From positions 1,706,501 to 1,770,500 of the forward strand of contig NZ_CP095732.1 of NCBI RefSeq assembly GCF_020447305.1: a stretch of 64,000 nucleotides of DNA. Reading direction: 5' to 3'. Positions within the stretch are counted from its first letter, which is position 1. Each line of letters begins with the position of its first letter. The stretch is from Abyssibius alkaniclasticus. Its GTDB lineage: Bacteria > Pseudomonadota > Alphaproteobacteria > Rhodobacterales > Rhodobacteraceae. Shown in pieces: positions 63,133 through 64,000 of this stretch. Position numbers and translations under genes: made by a program. Under the pieces are notes generated by a model, which was not told the origin of the DNA, made no database searches, and saw only the letters and a list, made by a program, of their open reading frames with translations.

Positions 63133-64000
63133 ATGCTGTATTGGCTCAAAGACCTGTCGAATATCGGGGATCTATTCAATCTCTTCACCTATATCTCGTT
63201 TCGTGCGGGGGGCGCATTTCTGACCGCGCTGATCATCAGCTTCACCTTTGGTCAGCCAATGATCAACTGGTTGAAAAAGAAGCAGAAAACCGGCCAGCCA
63301 ATACGCGATGACGGGCCGGAAAGCCATATATTGCAAAAGGCGGGCACACCCACGATGGGGGGCGCGCTGATCCTGCTGTCCTTGCTGGTGTCCACGCTGT
63401 TATGGGCGCGGCCCGACAATGGCTATATCTGGCTGGTTCTCTTTGTCACTGCCGGCTTTGGCCTTATCGGCTTTGCCGATGACTATGCCAAGGTGACGCG
63501 GCAAAACACAAAAGGTGTGTCTGGCAGGCTGCGCATGGGCATCGGTGCGATTGTGGCGATCATTGCCAGCATCTGGGCCATGTATTTGCAGCCGCCCGAA
63601 CTGTCGGGCTATCTTGCGTTCCCGATTTTCAAGAACGCATTGTTGTATCTGGGATATTTCTTTGTGCCCTTCGCGATGATCGTGATTTTGGGCGCGGCAA
63701 ATGCCGTGAACATGACCGACGGGCTGGACGGGCTGGCCATTATGCCGGTGATGATCGCAGGCGGCTCGCTTGGCGTTATCGCCTATGTGGTTGGCCGCAC
63801 GGATTTTACCGAATATCTGGAGGTGCATTACGTGTCCGGCACCTCGGAGATAGCCATTTTCGCAGCGGCGCTTATCGGCGCGGGGCTTGGCTTTCTGTGG
63901 TATAATGCACCGCCCGCGGCCGTGTTCATGGGCGATACCGGCAGCCTTGCCCTTGGCGGCGCGCTCGGCGCGATTGCCGTGGCCACCAAGCACGAAATCG
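63133..64000 (+). CDS. mraY: Phospho-MurNAc-pentapeptide transferase, cut by window end
   Basis: Makes lipid I from UDP-MurNAc-pentapeptide and undecaprenyl phosphate in the inner membrane. The visible 289 codons include GTPTMGGALIL near residue 75, the FADDYAK motif near 115, NAVNMTDGLDGLA near 192 and FMGDTGSLALGGALG near 265, all MraY signatures including the catalytic Asp residues. The C-terminal quarter lies outside the window. Confidence 0.96.
   Translation, partial: MLYWLKDLSNIGDLFNLFTYISFRAGGAFLTALIISFTFGQPMINWLKKKQKTGQPIRDDGPESHILQKAGTPTMGGALILLSLLVSTLLWARPDNGYIWLVLFVTAGFGLIGFADDYAKVTRQNTKGVSGRLRMGIGAIVAIIASIWAMYLQPPELSGYLAFPIFKNALLYLGYFFVPFAMIVILGAANAVNMTDGLDGLAIMPVMIAGGSLGVIAYVVGRTDFTEYLEVHYVSGTSEIAIFAAALIGAGLGFLWYNAPPAAVFMGDTGSLALGGALGAIAVATKHEI

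Overview
This window is chromosomal DNA from a GC-rich alphaproteobacterium, almost certainly of the family Rhodobacteraceae in the broad sense. The signs are a dense gene layout with many 1-4 nt stop/start overlaps, a DUF6477/DUF6456 divergent pair, choXWV beside betICBA, a dcw cluster with a long leader holding an UpsM-like terminator, and the order TerC-XpaC-TelA-SPFH. I see no phage, integrase, insertion sequence, rRNA operon or CRISPR array. The window starts inside one gene (mttB family) and ends inside another (mraY).

Layout. 0-13 kb is housekeeping: MttB-family methyltransferase, guaA, a FadL-type porin, a DMT exporter, DUF6477/DUF6456, tpiA, three Fe-S assembly-associated genes, tgt and lon, the last with a heat-shock-type promoter. 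13-22.3 kb holds tRNA-Val, a phosphatase, two identical tRNA-Asp genes and a complete choline to glycine betaine module: choXWV uptake on the minus strand, and betI-betC-betB-betA on the plus strand. 22.3-32 kb has a degenerate M48-like membrane protein, a DMT exporter coupled to a sulfotransferase, and a minus-strand beta-oxidation operon (MerR, acyl-CoA dehydrogenase, a 78-residue protein, GST, thiolase, FadJ-like) preceded by a second MerR. 32-41 kb holds two PaaI thioesterases with a MATE pump, pyrD, DUF952, a third DMT transporter, a secreted 5'-nucleotidase, a DUF5983-like protein, an MFS transporter and an HMCES/YedK homologue.

41.3-47.8 kb is the most unusual region: a minus-strand cluster of TerC, a 41-residue membrane peptide, XpaC, TelA, an unrecognised lysine-rich helical protein, an SPFH-GYF protein and a double zinc-ribbon membrane protein. 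It resembles the envelope and chemical-stress neighbourhoods known for TelA/TerC families. The helical protein and the small peptide are the best candidates for undescribed parts.

47.8-56 kb carries a cold-shock protein, an Ala/Pro-rich lipoprotein, gatCA, a ceramidase-like protein, a metallo-hydrolase, tadA, an RluB-type synthase, a muramoyl amidase, the RNase P RNA gene (promoter inside the amidase gene) and an exonuclease-phosphatase family protein. 56.3-64 kb is the start of the division and cell-wall cluster: UpsM-like leader RNA, then mraZ-rsmH-ftsL-ftsI-murE-murF-mraY, nearly all overlapping or abutting.

All calls come from reading the sequence and from recall of protein families. No database search was run.
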